Shown here: piece after piece, positions 1 through 8,695 of the stretch
Numbering within the stretch: the first letter of the stretch is position 1
How the letters are laid out: every line of letters starts with the position of its first letter
Assembly (NCBI RefSeq): GCF_012273515.2
Contig: NZ_CP050975.2
Span: 7,688,001 to 7,752,000 of the forward strand
Length of the DNA stretch: 64,000 nucleotides
Reading direction: 5' to 3'
Source: Streptomyces sp. RPA4-2
GTDB lineage: Bacteria > Actinomycetota > Actinomycetes > Streptomycetales > Streptomycetaceae
The notes under the pieces: generated by a model
Told to the model about the DNA's origin: nothing
The model's input: the letters and a program-made list of their open reading frames with translations, nothing else
The model's database searches: none
Translations under genes and position numbers: made by a program

Positions 1-342
1 CTCCAGGGCGTCGCCGAACGGGGCCGCCAGCGGCACAAGAGCGCTGGGGAAGCAGGCAAGATGGACGGGCCCGGCCGGATCCTCGGTGTCGTGCAGGCGG
101 CTTCGGGCTTGTTCGAGAGCGGCCAGCACGCCCTCGGTGTCCTCGGCCAGCCGGTGCCCGGCCGCCGTGAGACGGACGGAGCGGCCGGTGCGTTCCAGCA
201 GCCGGGTGCGGGTCTCCTCCTCCAGGAGCCGTAGCTGCTGGGAGACGGCGGAGGGCGTGACACCGTGCAATTCGGCCACGGCGGTCACGGTGCCGTGCGC
301 GGCCAGATCGCGCAGGAGAACGAGCCGTCGAACATCGAGCAT
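1..342 (-). CDS. LysR-family transcriptional regulator (N-terminal part, cut by window edge)
   Basis: Reads leftward out of the window, so only the first 114 residues are present. Residues about 1-60 are a LysR-type winged helix-turn-helix: 'MLDVRRLVLLRDLAAHGTV' is followed by 'TPSAVSQQLRLLE', the recognition helix, and 'RTGRSVRLTAAG', the wing. The linker helix follows, and the effector-binding domain begins near residue 90 ('GPVHLACFPSAL'). The ATG at 342 opens the conserved N-terminus directly. The gene is divergent from the zinc alcohol dehydrogenase with a 113-bp gap, the usual arrangement for a LysR protein and its target, so control of that gene is a reasonable inference. The effector cannot be predicted. 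Confidence 0.9.
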   Translation of the reverse strand, partial: MLDVRRLVLLRDLAAHGTVTAVAELHGVTPSAVSQQLRLLEEETRTRLLERTGRSVRLTAAGHRLAEDTEGVLAALEQARSRLHDTEDPAGPVHLACFPSALVPLAAPFGDALE

Positions 343-455
343 TAGTTCATCTTAAATGCCTTCTGTAGACGATGTAGCTGGACGCGGGCAGGCTCCGGAG
401 GCGACGCTGGCGACACAGCCAGTCCGTGACTTGCACCCACGTCAGGAGCCCGACC

Positions 456-1499
456 GTGCGCGCCACCGTGATCCACGGCCCGAACGACATCCGCATCGAC
501 GAGGTCCCCGATCCCCGGATCGAGCACCCCGCCGACGCCGTGGTCCGCGTGGTCAACGCCTGCATCTGCGGCAGCGACCTCTGGGCCTACCGCGGTGTGG
601 CCTCCCGCGTCGCGGGGCAGCGGATCGGGCACGAGTTCCTCGGGATCGTCGAGGAGGTCGGCTCCGAGGTCTCCGGCGTGCGGCCCGGCGACTTCGTGGT
701 GGCGCCGTTCGTCTGGTCCGACGGGACGTGCGACTTCTGCCGCGAAGGCCTGCAGACCTCCTGCCCGCACGGCGGATTCTGGGGCGAGGTCGGGTCCGAC
801 GGCGGTCAGGGCGAGGCGGTCCGCGTACCCTACGCCGACGGCACGCTCGTCCAGTTGCCGAAGGAGGCCGCAGGCGACGAGAAGCTGCTGCCCGGCATGC
901 TGGCGCTCTCCGACGTGATGAGCACCGGGCACCACGCCGCTCTCTCCGCCCGGGTCCGTCCGGGCAGCACGGTGGCCGTGGTCGGCGACGGCGCGGTCGG
1001 ACTGTGCGGCGTCCTCGCCGCACACCGGCTCGGCGCCGGCCGGATCATCGCGCTCGGCCGCCACCAGGTCCGCACGGACATCGCCCGCAGGTTCGGCGCC
1101 ACCGACGTCGTCGCGGACCGGGGCGAGGCCGCTGTCGAGGCGGTCAAGGAGCTGACCGGCGGTCAGGGCGCGCAGGCCGTCCTGGAGGCCGTCGGCACCG
1201 AGGAATCGATGCGTACCGCGATCTCCATCGCCCGCGACGGCGGCGCTGTCGGCTACGTGGGAGTGCCGCACGGCGGCTCCGCCGGTATCGACATCAGCCA
1301 GATGTTCGACCGCAACATCACTCTCGCCGGCGGCGTCGCCCCCGCCCGCGCCTACATACCCGAGCTGCTTCCGGACGTGCTCAGCGGTGCCATCGACCCC
1401 GGCCTCGTCTTCGACCGCACCATCGGCCTGGACGGCGTACCGGACGGCTACCGGGCGATGGACGACCGCTCGGCCCTTAAGGTCCGCATCGCGTTCTGA
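456..1499 (+). CDS. Zinc-dependent alcohol dehydrogenase (MDR superfamily)
   Basis: A 347-residue medium-chain dehydrogenase that should oxidise an alcohol or reduce an aldehyde with NAD(P). Visible features are the catalytic-zinc region 'CICGSDLW', the zinc ADH signature 'GHEFLGIVEEVG', a structural-zinc lobe with spaced cysteines ('CDFCREGLQTSC', fewer than the four of classical ADHs) and a Rossmann fold 'VVGDGAVGLCGV'. The frame is open upstream, but GTG at 456 has an AGGAG-like ribosome site (443-448) and begins the family-typical 'MRATVIHGPNDIRI', so I chose it. It resembles the threonine/sorbitol dehydrogenase-like branch; the substrate is unknown. It is probably regulated by the divergent LysR gene. 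Confidence 0.9.
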   Translation: MRATVIHGPNDIRIDEVPDPRIEHPADAVVRVVNACICGSDLWAYRGVASRVAGQRIGHEFLGIVEEVGSEVSGVRPGDFVVAPFVWSDGTCDFCREGLQTSCPHGGFWGEVGSDGGQGEAVRVPYADGTLVQLPKEAAGDEKLLPGMLALSDVMSTGHHAALSARVRPGSTVAVVGDGAVGLCGVLAAHRLGAGRIIALGRHQVRTDIARRFGATDVVADRGEAAVEAVKELTGGQGAQAVLEAVGTEESMRTAISIARDGGAVGYVGVPHGGSAGIDISQMFDRNITLAGGVAPARAYIPELLPDVLSGAIDPGLVFDRTIGLDGVPDGYRAMDDRSALKVRIAF

Positions 1500-1608
1500 G
1501 GCCGTCCCCACGGGCCGGTACGAGAGCGTTGTCCACCGGCCCGTGAGCGAGTCGCCTCGACACGTCCACCGACGCGGTGCGGGTCCACGGCCCGGTTCGC
1601 ACCCCTTC

Positions 1609-1640
1609 TGCACCGAGTTCGTACTGCACCGAGTTCGTAC
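1609..1640 (+). repeat. Perfect tandem duplication of a 16-bp unit
   Basis: The unit TGCACCGAGTTCGTAC occurs twice back to back (1609-1624 and 1625-1640), ending just before the ribosome site of the gene at 1654. It is probably a replication-slippage duplication in the leader; a regulatory role is possible but unsupported. Confidence 0.8.
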
Positions 1641-1653
1641 CGAGGAGAGCTTC

Positions 1654-2337
1654 ATGAAGATCGTGATCGCCGGTGGCCACGGCCAGATCGCGCGGCGTCT
1701 GGGCCGACTGCTCGCCGCCCGGGGAGACAGCGTCGCCGGGATCATCCGTAACCCGGACCACAGCGGTGACCTGCTGGCGGACGGCGTCGAGCCCGTCGTC
1801 CGCGACCTCGAGACGGCGTCGTGCGACGACGTCGTCCCGGTCGTGTCGGGGGCGGACGCCGTGGTCTTCGCCGCCGGCGCCGGGCCGGGCAGCGGCGCGT
1901 CGCGTAAGCACACCGTCGACAACCAGGCCGCCGTCCTCCTCGCCGAAGCAGCCCTGCGCGCCGGGGTCCGACGGTATGTGATGGTCTCCACCCGGGGCGC
2001 CGGCAGCCCGCCCCCGGCCCATGCCGATGAGGTCTGGGCCGCCTACATCCAGGCCAAGACCGTCGCCGACGAGTACCTCATGGCCCAGGACCTCGACTGG
2101 ACCGTCCTGCGTCCCGCGGCCCTCACCGACGGACCCGGCACGGGCGGGGTGTGCCTCACCGCGGAGCGAAGCGTCGGGGAGGTCACCCGTGACGACGTCG
2201 CACAGGTCCTGGCCGCTCTCCTCGACACTCCCGCCACCGCGGGACTCGTCCTCGAACTCGCCGAAGGATCCGTTCCGGTGACCGAAGCGGTCTCCCACGC
2301 CGCGAGCGCCCGCACAGGCGAGCCCGGACCCCGGTAG
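1654..2337 (+). CDS. NAD(P)-binding atypical SDR (SDR_a5 / NmrA-like)
   Basis: A 227-residue single-domain protein with a Rossmann fold. It opens with 'MKIVIAGGHGQIARRL' (dinucleotide-binding GGHGQI), continues with 'ADAVVFAAGAGPGS', and has 'YIQAKTVADEYL', whose YxxxK is compatible with the SDR active site, then 'WTVLRPAALTDGP'. This is the pattern of short NAD(P)H-binding proteins that act as flavin or quinone reductases or as redox sensors. The ATG at 1654 follows a strong GAGGAGA site; the longer open frame upstream lacks SDR features. It lies 154 bp downstream of the alcohol dehydrogenase on the same strand and may be cotranscribed. The substrate is not predictable. Confidence 0.85.
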   Translation: MKIVIAGGHGQIARRLGRLLAARGDSVAGIIRNPDHSGDLLADGVEPVVRDLETASCDDVVPVVSGADAVVFAAGAGPGSGASRKHTVDNQAAVLLAEAALRAGVRRYVMVSTRGAGSPPPAHADEVWAAYIQAKTVADEYLMAQDLDWTVLRPAALTDGPGTGGVCLTAERSVGEVTRDDVAQVLAALLDTPATAGLVLELAEGSVPVTEAVSHAASARTGEPGPR

Positions 2338-2379
2338 ACAACACCTCCGCGACGAACGACCCCGCCGAACGTTCGGCGA

Positions 2380-2595
2380 ACAGAGCCACAGTCGGCCGAT
2401 CAACGTCTTGATCCGCGCCGGCGTCCACCGCCGGTCCGCCCGGTTGTGGACCAGCGTGCCACGCTCCAGCCTGGCGATCTGCGTTTCGCTGAGCCGGGAC
2501 CGCCCGGCCTCGAAGTGGACGACAGCCTGTAACCCGATCCGCTCCCGCGCGGCCCTCTCGGCGTCGGTCAGCCCACCACCCTGCGCGTACCTCAC
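2380..2595 (-). pseudogene. Remnant of an IS630-family transposase N-terminal region
   Basis: Read leftward, this stretch encodes 'VRYAQGGGLTDAERAARER' then 'IGLQAVVHFEAG', the conserved opening of Streptomyces winged-helix IS630-type transposases. It jumps directly to 'RSRLSETQIARLERGTLVH' and 'RRWTPARIKTLIGRL', which normally lie about 45 residues further on. The helix-turn-helix segment in between is therefore missing, no start codon is evident at the opening, and similarity stops after 'IGRLW'; no DDE catalytic part remains. It is a dead, internally deleted fragment. Family assignment is from remembered consensus, not a search. Its place beside the GH15 gene marks an old insertion or rearrangement point. 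The rest of the 2338-2737 gap holds nothing else recognisable. Confidence 0.7.
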
Positions 2596-2737
2596 CTCCC
2601 CAGGAGCTACCCGAGGAGTAATGCGAACCCGCGGCAGGCCGGGCAGTCTGGAGGTGGGGGCGCAAGGTGTGTCCGCGAGGGGCACGGCGGTAGCAGCGAC
2701 GTCACCGCTCACGCCAGGCGGGATGGGAAGAGGCCCC

Positions 2738-4696
2738 ATGAACGAATATCCGCTGATCGACGACCACGGACTCATCGGTGACCTGCAGACGGCCGCGCTG
2801 GTCTCCACCGAGGGAACGATCGACTGGTTCTGCAGCCCGCGATTCGACTCGCCGAGTATCTTTGGAGCACTGCTCGACGGTGCGAACGGCGGTCACTGGA
2901 CGATTGCTCCCCAGGCGCCGACATGTGCGACCAAGCAGCTCTACTACCCGGACACCTGTGTGCTGCTCACCAGATTCATGACCGAGCAAGGTGTCGGATC
3001 GGTCGTGGATTTCATGCCGCCTGCTTCTCCACGTAATCCGACAAGCAATCACCGGCTGGTCCGCATGCTGCGGTGCACACGCGGCGAGATCTCGTTCGAC
3101 ATCGAGATCGCCCCTCGGTTCGACTACGCGCAGCAACCATATGAGGTCACCTCGCATATGGGCGGCTGGCATTTTGCCAGCCGAGATACGGATGTGACCG
3201 TCCATGTGGTGGACACACCTGACGTTGAGTCCGTGAGCGACCGCAGGATTCGGTCAGATGGCGTGTGCATGACTGTAAGGCTACGAGCTGGTATGACCCG
3301 CGGCCTGGTGCTGGAGACGTTCGCTGACGGTCCGCCACGCATCGTTTCGCCGCGGGAATGCGAGCAGCTACTGGAGGACACCATCGCCTTCTGGCACAAC
3401 TGGCTGGCGCGTTCGCGCTACACCGGACGGTGGCGGGAGACGGTCAACCGCTCCGCCATGACGCTCAAACTCATGACGTACGCCCCGTCCGGGGCCATGG
3501 TCGCGGCTCCGACCACCAGTCTGCCGGAACAGGTCGGAGGCGAGCGCAACTGGGACTACCGCTACGCGTGGGTACGTGATGCCTCCTTGTCCCTTCATGC
3601 GCTGCTCGGGCTGGGATTCACCGAGGAGGCCGTGGCGTTCACCGAGTGGCTGGGCGACCGCATTCAGGAATACACCGGTCCTGGCGAACACCCTCTGAAG
3701 GTCATGTACCGCGTCGACGGCTCCTCCGACCTGGCAGAGCAGACCCTGGGCCACTGGGAGGGCTACCGGCACTCCGCTCCGGTGCGGGTGGGCAACGCTG
3801 CCGCTGACCAGTTGCAGCTCGACATCTACGGATCGGCACTGGAGTGCCTCCATTTCGCCGACCAGCAGGGTCTGCCGACAACCTGCCGGATCTGGCAGAC
3901 GCTGATCAACACGGTGGACTGGGTGTGCGAGAACTGGGACCGTCCCGAAGCCGGTATTTGGGAAACGCGGGGCGGTGACAAGGACTTCACCTATGGACGA
4001 CTCATGAGCTGGACCGCGCTGGATCGGGCCATACGCATGGCCGCCCGGAGCGGCCGCCCCGCCGAGGTGCAGCGCTGGACGAAGGAACGCGACGCCATCT
4101 ACTGGCAGATCCTGCGGCGAGGGTGGAGCCCGGAGCGTGCAGCGTTCACGCAGTACCTGGGCAGCGACGTCCTGGATTCCGCGCTTTTGCGGATGCCTGC
4201 GGTAGGGTTCATCCCCCCGCAGGATCCGCGGTGGCTCTCGACCTTGGACGCGATCAGGAACGATCTCGTGTCCGACGGCCTCGTATACCGGTACGACCCC
4301 TCTGCCTCTCCCGACGGACTGCTCGGTTTCGAGGGCACCTTCTCGGCGTGCACTTTCTGGTACGTCGAAGCCCTCGCTCGCGCCGGCCATCTGCGCGAAG
4401 GGCGACTCGTCTTCGAGAAGATGCTCACCTACGCCAACCATCTCGGCCTGTACTCCGAGGAGATCGGGCTGACCGGCGAGCAACTCGGCAACTTCCCACA
4501 AGCATTGACCCACCTCGCCCTTGTCACCGCCGCGCTTAGCCTGGATGCCCATCTCGACGCCGCCAGGCCGGGCTTCCCTCCCACCTCTGCGGTTCCGGTT
4601 CCCTTTCTCTACGCGCAACCGATGGCGGCAGCGGCCGGAGGTCCACCTGTCACGCCGGCCACCCCGTATCCGTCGGACCACGTCATCCGCAGGTGA
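2738..4696 (+). CDS. Glycoside hydrolase family 15 protein (glucoamylase / trehalase-like)
   Basis: A 652-residue cytosolic enzyme with no signal peptide. An N-terminal beta-sandwich (residues about 1-240, 'LIDDHGLIGDLQTAALVST') precedes an (alpha/alpha)6 barrel. Hallmarks are 'NWDYRYAWVRDAS', 'GIWETRGGDKDFTYGRLMSW' with Glu409 as likely general acid, and 'GLTGEQLGNFPQALTHLAL' with Glu581 as likely base. Actinobacterial members of this group include the mycobacterial-type trehalase as well as glucoamylases, so trehalose or an alpha-glucan are both plausible. The ATG at 2738 follows GGGAAGAGG. Codon use is less GC-biased than its neighbours (codons such as TAT, TTT, CAT and CCA are frequent) and a transposase remnant lies just upstream, which suggests acquisition by transfer. 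Confidence 0.88.
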   Translation: MNEYPLIDDHGLIGDLQTAALVSTEGTIDWFCSPRFDSPSIFGALLDGANGGHWTIAPQAPTCATKQLYYPDTCVLLTRFMTEQGVGSVVDFMPPASPRNPTSNHRLVRMLRCTRGEISFDIEIAPRFDYAQQPYEVTSHMGGWHFASRDTDVTVHVVDTPDVESVSDRRIRSDGVCMTVRLRAGMTRGLVLETFADGPPRIVSPRECEQLLEDTIAFWHNWLARSRYTGRWRETVNRSAMTLKLMTYAPSGAMVAAPTTSLPEQVGGERNWDYRYAWVRDASLSLHALLGLGFTEEAVAFTEWLGDRIQEYTGPGEHPLKVMYRVDGSSDLAEQTLGHWEGYRHSAPVRVGNAAADQLQLDIYGSALECLHFADQQGLPTTCRIWQTLINTVDWVCENWDRPEAGIWETRGGDKDFTYGRLMSWTALDRAIRMAARSGRPAEVQRWTKERDAIYWQILRRGWSPERAAFTQYLGSDVLDSALLRMPAVGFIPPQDPRWLSTLDAIRNDLVSDGLVYRYDPSASPDGLLGFEGTFSACTFWYVEALARAGHLREGRLVFEKMLTYANHLGLYSEEIGLTGEQLGNFPQALTHLALVTAALSLDAHLDAARPGFPPTSAVPVPFLYAQPMAAAAGGPPVTPATPYPSDHVIRR

Positions 4697-5217
4697 GCGC
4701 GCCACCCTTTCCCCATCGGTCCGCCACCTGCGGTAGCAGGCCGCGTCCACCGGTGACGGCAAGGCGGTCGTGATGCCGGCACGGCTACAGGGTGCGCGAT
4801 GACCATGGGCAAGCCCGTCAACACGCCACTGAGAAGGCTTCGGCCACGGCCGACCAGCCTGTTGCGGCATCGCTGCGCGGTGGTTGGATCCTGCTGACCG
4901 AGATTGCCGATCTACGGTTGCCGTTGCCAGGTGACTGCACCCTCGACGCCCTCGCCCGACCGCTGACGACACTGGCAGCCTGGTGAACGCAAGGGTCGGC
5001 CATTCCGACTGGGGCGATCGGCACGGAGCTGCTGTTGCGCGACCTGGCGCGTGCGCGCAACTCGACAGGTAACCGGCTTGATGGTCAGGTCGGGGTAGGG
5101 ATCCGGAACGCGTCGCGCCGCCCTGCACTGGCGTCGATCCCCAGGGCCTACCCGGCTTCGCCCGTCACCCCCCGGCAGGGACCCCACGGTCAGGGCGGAC
5201 AGCGACTTTGCGGAGTT
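4697..5217. other. Intergenic stretch between convergent GH15 and FUSC genes
   Basis: About 520 bp with no convincing gene. Short open frames on both strands lack ribosome sites and family features. There is no strong hairpin with a T-tract and no recognisable repeat. It may be the remains of a lost gene between the two convergent neighbours. Confidence 0.5.
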
Positions 5218-7326
5218 TCAGGCTGCCGCGTGGCGACCGCGGCGGTGGCGGGAGGCGATGGTGGCGGTCAGGGCCTCCACGGCGTCGACGGTTGCGATGC
5301 TCAGGAGGACGGCGCGGCTGGTCGTGGCGCTGCCGAAGCCGTCGGGTGTCTCGGCCAGCAAGCCGGAGCGGGCGGTGAAGGAGTCGAAGACCGACCGCAA
5401 TGCCCCCGGGGCCACTGTCTCGGCTCCGGCGGAGGCGCGGGCCAGGGCCGTGAGGTGTTCGTGCAGCGGATCGACCAGTTCGGTCAGCTCCGGCACGGTG
5501 TCCTGAGGAGTACGCGGCAGGTGTTCGCCCAGCAGGGTGGCGCATCCGGCAACCGTGGACACCTGAGTCCTGATCTGCTCCAGCTGCACACTCGACCAGG
5601 GGCCGCGGTGCTCTGCCGGCTCGGCGTGCGACTGCTCCACCGCGGCCTCCAGGTGCTCCCTGACCTGCCGTGACCGCGCCCGCAGCGCGTCGACGGCTGC
5701 CGGGTCGGTCGCCCCGACGTCGGCGTAGCCGGTCAGCAGCTCTGGCAGCAGCCGGTCCTGCACCCGCAGCCACTCCGCGAGCAGGCCCGGCACCCGCTGG
5801 GTGGACCAGGTCGGCCAGACCAGGAAGATGAACACGGCGATCGCGGCGCCGACCACCGTGTCGGCGGCGCGCGCCCACGCTGTGGGCCCGGGTAGCCCGC
5901 CGACGTGGTGGATGAGGAAGACGATCCAGGTGGTCAGCCATAGATTGAGCATCAACTGCCCAGTCCGCAGGGTCACGAACGACGCAGCGGCCAGCACTAC
6001 CGCCACGACCGCGAGGCCGACGGGCGTCCAGTTCGGCAGGGACAGAACCCAGGCGAACAGGCCGCCCAGCACGGCCCCGGCCGCACGTCCCCAGCCGCGG
6101 GCGAGGGTATGACCGTACTCGGGGAAGAGCACCAGCATGGTGGTCAGGGCCACCCAGAAGCCGTGCGTGGAGATGCCCAGCCCGCCCCACCCGCCGATCG
6201 ACCGGCCGATGACCTCGGCGAGCACCACGCCCACTGCGAGCCGCACCGCATGGCGGAAGATCGGTGATTGGGGGTGCAGCTGCGCCCGGAACCGCCGGGC
6301 GGTGCGTGCTACGGAGGGGGTGCCCGCGTACAGGCCCGGCACCTCGGTGTGGGGTTCCAGTACATCGCCCAGGCGGTCGTCGGTCGAGCGTCGGGCCAGC
6401 TGCTCGGCCGTCCGTAGCCGTGCGGCCAGATCGCGCGGGCCGCGCGCGGGCGAGACGGCCGTCCAGGACTCCAGGAGGGTCCAAGCTTCCTCGGGGGTGC
6501 GGTGCTCGCGGCCGGAGGCCACCGTACGGGAGATGTCGCCCAGCACGTGCGCCGCAGCGGCCAGTGCCTCCTGGTTCCCGGCCGCCGCTACCGTCAGCCG
6601 CACCGTGTGCAGCGCGCGGCGGATGCGCTCGGCCTCTCCCAGCAGTCCGAACATGGCCGCCGCCGCCGGTCGGCTCAACTGAGGCAGCAGGTCCAGGGCC
6701 TGCCGGGCCGCCGTGAACGGAGCGGCCCCGCCCAGGCCGGCGGAGCCGGCCGCGACCGAAGCCTCGGCGAGCGACTGGTACAGAACTGCAAGGGCGCGGC
6801 GCTGGGCGGCGAACCGCGGACCGTACGGGGGGAGCAGTTGCACCACCACGACGAGTCCGGTCCCGACCGCGATCCAGCCGGCGATCACCAGGCCGCCATG
6901 TACGTCGGGAGCGAGATCAGCCGTGATCATCAGCCCGATGACCGCGAGGCAACCCCGGATGCCGGGCGCGATGCCCATCGTCCGCCACAGTCCGGTGGCG
7001 AACGCTGCGACCGCGAGCACCAGCAGGAACAGCCAGGTGGTGCCGTGCACCAGGGCCCCCAGCACCGCCATGGCGCTGAAGGCCGCGGCCATCCCGAGCG
7101 CGTTCACCACAGGGTGCCGCAGCGGGCTCAGCAGCGTACCGATGCCGCAGATGAACGCACCGACGCTGGCCATGGCCCCGGCCACCGGGTCGTCCAGCAC
7201 CAGGCCGAGGACCGTGGCGAGCAGCACGGACAGTACGGCCCGTGCGATCGCCGACGGGGCGGCGAATGCCCGTTGAATGCGCAGCCCGTCCCGGCTGATC
7301 GTGACCAGCGAGGACCACCAGTGCAT
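5218..7326 (-). CDS. FUSC-family inner-membrane protein (aromatic-acid efflux type)
   Basis: A 702-residue protein with two clusters of membrane helices (about residues 30-170 and 360-500), each followed by a long soluble segment, as in FUSC/YccS/AaeB proteins. The first cluster includes 'VLSVLLATVLGLVLDDPVAG', the second 'HGFWVALTTMLVLFPEYGHT', close to the fusaric-acid-resistance core. The family is linked to export of aromatic carboxylic acids or weak organic acids. The start ATG at 7326 is preceded by AAGGAGG at 7-nt spacing, which decides it over an upstream in-frame alternative at 7413. It stands alone with large gaps on both sides, so the cargo is unknown. Confidence 0.85.
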   Translation of the reverse strand: MHWWSSLVTISRDGLRIQRAFAAPSAIARAVLSVLLATVLGLVLDDPVAGAMASVGAFICGIGTLLSPLRHPVVNALGMAAAFSAMAVLGALVHGTTWLFLLVLAVAAFATGLWRTMGIAPGIRGCLAVIGLMITADLAPDVHGGLVIAGWIAVGTGLVVVVQLLPPYGPRFAAQRRALAVLYQSLAEASVAAGSAGLGGAAPFTAARQALDLLPQLSRPAAAAMFGLLGEAERIRRALHTVRLTVAAAGNQEALAAAAHVLGDISRTVASGREHRTPEEAWTLLESWTAVSPARGPRDLAARLRTAEQLARRSTDDRLGDVLEPHTEVPGLYAGTPSVARTARRFRAQLHPQSPIFRHAVRLAVGVVLAEVIGRSIGGWGGLGISTHGFWVALTTMLVLFPEYGHTLARGWGRAAGAVLGGLFAWVLSLPNWTPVGLAVVAVVLAAASFVTLRTGQLMLNLWLTTWIVFLIHHVGGLPGPTAWARAADTVVGAAIAVFIFLVWPTWSTQRVPGLLAEWLRVQDRLLPELLTGYADVGATDPAAVDALRARSRQVREHLEAAVEQSHAEPAEHRGPWSSVQLEQIRTQVSTVAGCATLLGEHLPRTPQDTVPELTELVDPLHEHLTALARASAGAETVAPGALRSVFDSFTARSGLLAETPDGFGSATTSRAVLLSIATVDAVEALTATIASRHRRGRHAAA

Positions 7327-8150
7327 GTCCGGGCCTCCTTGGCGGCGCGGGAGCAGCGCTCTCATCCTCTGCCAGCTCCGGCGTGGCTGCCACTCGCCCC
7401 TGGAGGGCGCCACTCAGGGTCGTGAGACCGGCGGTCACGTGCGTTCGTCCGAACAGCTCCGGGGCCCGGCTCCGGAATGCGCCAGGCCCGCGCCTACGAG
7501 GCGTTCACGCCGGCCGAGCGCGTCCTGCTCATCACGCTCCTGCACCCCTCACCGAACTCGTCGCCGATTCCGACACCGGCTCCGATTGAAGATCGTGCAG
7601 TCGCGGGAGCACGCCTTTCCGTACTTCGGCTGCACGACTCTCCGTAGGGTGGCCACGACAAGGGCCTCACGTGCCCTGCCGACTCGCGCTGACCGGACGC
7701 GCACCTGACAAAGGGACGGTGCCGGGCGCCCCTTCCGGCACCGTCCCCGGGGGCCGCGCGCCGCTCAAGCACGGCCCGTTGCGAACCAATCCAGCTGCCA
7801 CCTGATCAAAGGCGGGCGAAGCCTCCGGTCGACGGGGTGGGTTGAACGATTTCCGGGTCCGGTGACGAGGATGGCCCAGTGCTCGAGGTGGCATCTACCT
7901 GACTTATCGTCAGGTAAGTCAGTATCTGATCAGTATCAGTCCTCGCGCATTCCGAGACCGGTGTTCGAACGGGTGGTTGGTCGGCGGCGGTATAACAACC
8001 TGGTTCATACGGAAGCGCAGGTGGGGAGCCTTCTCGTCAGCGCGAAGCGATGTTCCTCACGATCATCGACTCCGACGCGTGCCGATGTACAGTGAAGACC
8101 GCCCTTGACCTGCGACAAGCAGGCAGGGAGCCGTCTTCCAGGAGTCCAAA
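7327..8150. other. Long gene-poor stretch upstream of panD and the FUSC gene
   Basis: About 820 bp without a supportable gene. Positions 7492-7589 can be read as 'AYEAFTPAERVLLITLL' followed, after a frame change, by 'LTELVADSDTGSD'. This resembles the C-terminus of a MarR-family regulator and may be a decayed fragment, but no helix-turn-helix remains. Inverted repeats at 7896-7920 are listed separately. The panD promoter should lie in the last 150 bp. Confidence 0.4.
7896..7920. promoter_or_regulatory. Interlocking inverted repeats, possible operator
   Basis: TACCTGAC (7896-7903) and GTCAGGTA (7909-7916) form an 8-bp inverted repeat around TTATC. Overlapping it, GACTTA (7901-7906) pairs with TAAGTC (7915-7920). 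Two mutually exclusive pairings sharing bases could mark a dimer-binding operator or an RNA switch-like leader. The nearest downstream gene is panD, about 230 bp away. No regulator can be named. Confidence 0.3.
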
Positions 8151-8570
8151 GTGCTGCGTACTCTGTTCAAGTCCAAGATCCACCGTGCCACGGTCACCCA
8201 GGCCGACCTGCACTACGTCGGGTCCGTGACCATCGACGCCGATCTGCTCGACGCCGCGGATCTGCTGCCCGGCGAGCTCGTCCACATCGTCGACGTCACC
8301 AACGGCGCGCGCCTGGAGACGTACGTCATCGAGGGTGAGCGCGGTTCCGGGGTGGTCGGGATCAACGGTGCGGCGGCCCATCTCGTCCATCCCGGTGATC
8401 TGGTGATCATCATCAGTTACGCTCAGGTCTCCGACGCCGAGGCGCGGGCACTGCGGCCGCGGGTCGTGCACGTGGACCGCGACAACCGGATCGTGGCCCT
8501 GGGGGCCGATCCGTCCGAGCCGGTGCCGGGCTCGGACCAGGAACGCAGCCCCCAGGCGGTCACCGCCTGA
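8151..8570 (+). CDS. panD: Aspartate 1-decarboxylase (pro-enzyme)
   Basis: A 139-residue pyruvoyl enzyme that converts L-aspartate to beta-alanine for pantothenate and coenzyme A synthesis. The N-terminus '[20 protein letters not shown]' and the self-cleavage site 'YVGSVT' (Gly24-Ser25) are exactly those of the family. Cleavage makes Ser25 the pyruvoyl group. '[17 protein letters not shown]' is the conserved core. The start is GTG at 8151 behind CAGGAG. The C-terminal ~20 residues extend slightly beyond the usual length, as in other actinobacteria. No panC or panB is nearby, so panD is isolated from the rest of its pathway. Confidence 0.97.
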   Translation: MLRTLFKSKIHRATVTQADLHYVGSVTIDADLLDAADLLPGELVHIVDVTNGARLETYVIEGERGSGVVGINGAAAHLVHPGDLVIIISYAQVSDAEARALRPRVVHVDRDNRIVALGADPSEPVPGSDQERSPQAVTA

Positions 8571-8638
8571 GCCCCGGCCGAGACAGTCCGGGGGCGTCCG
8601 AGGCCGTCCGCCGAACCGGCGGATCCGCGGGCCGGGGC
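8571..8638 (+). terminator. Possible GC-rich terminator after panD
   Basis: GCCCCGGCC (8571-8579) pairs with GGCCGGGGC (8630-8638), and a smaller inner hairpin CCGCC..GGCGG lies between them. There is no T-tract, as is common in Streptomyces, so termination is inferred from position and pairing only. Confidence 0.4.
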
Positions 8639-8643
8639 CGAGG

Positions 8644-8688
8644 AACCAGGACCTGAGTAACCAGGAACTGAGTAACCAGGACTCGAGG
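8644..8688 (+). repeat. Three tandem 15-bp units just upstream of a GNAT gene
   Basis: AACCAGGACCTGAGT, AACCAGGAACTGAGT and a diverged third unit AACCAGGACTCGAGG occupy 8644-8688 and end in the ribosome site of the gene at 8696. The third copy supplies the purine-rich Shine-Dalgarno region. It is a slippage-type expansion of the leader. Confidence 0.75.
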
Positions 8689-8695
8689 AGTACCC

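Noticed and set aside
4792..4986. 64-codon open frame between GH15 and FUSC
   Set aside because: No ribosome site, no domain and weak codon bias.
7492..7589. Possible MarR-family C-terminal remnant ('AYEAFTPAERVLLITLL')
   Set aside because: Only one short helix-like stretch matches, a frame change is needed, and no DNA-binding part remains; noted in the intergenic entry instead.
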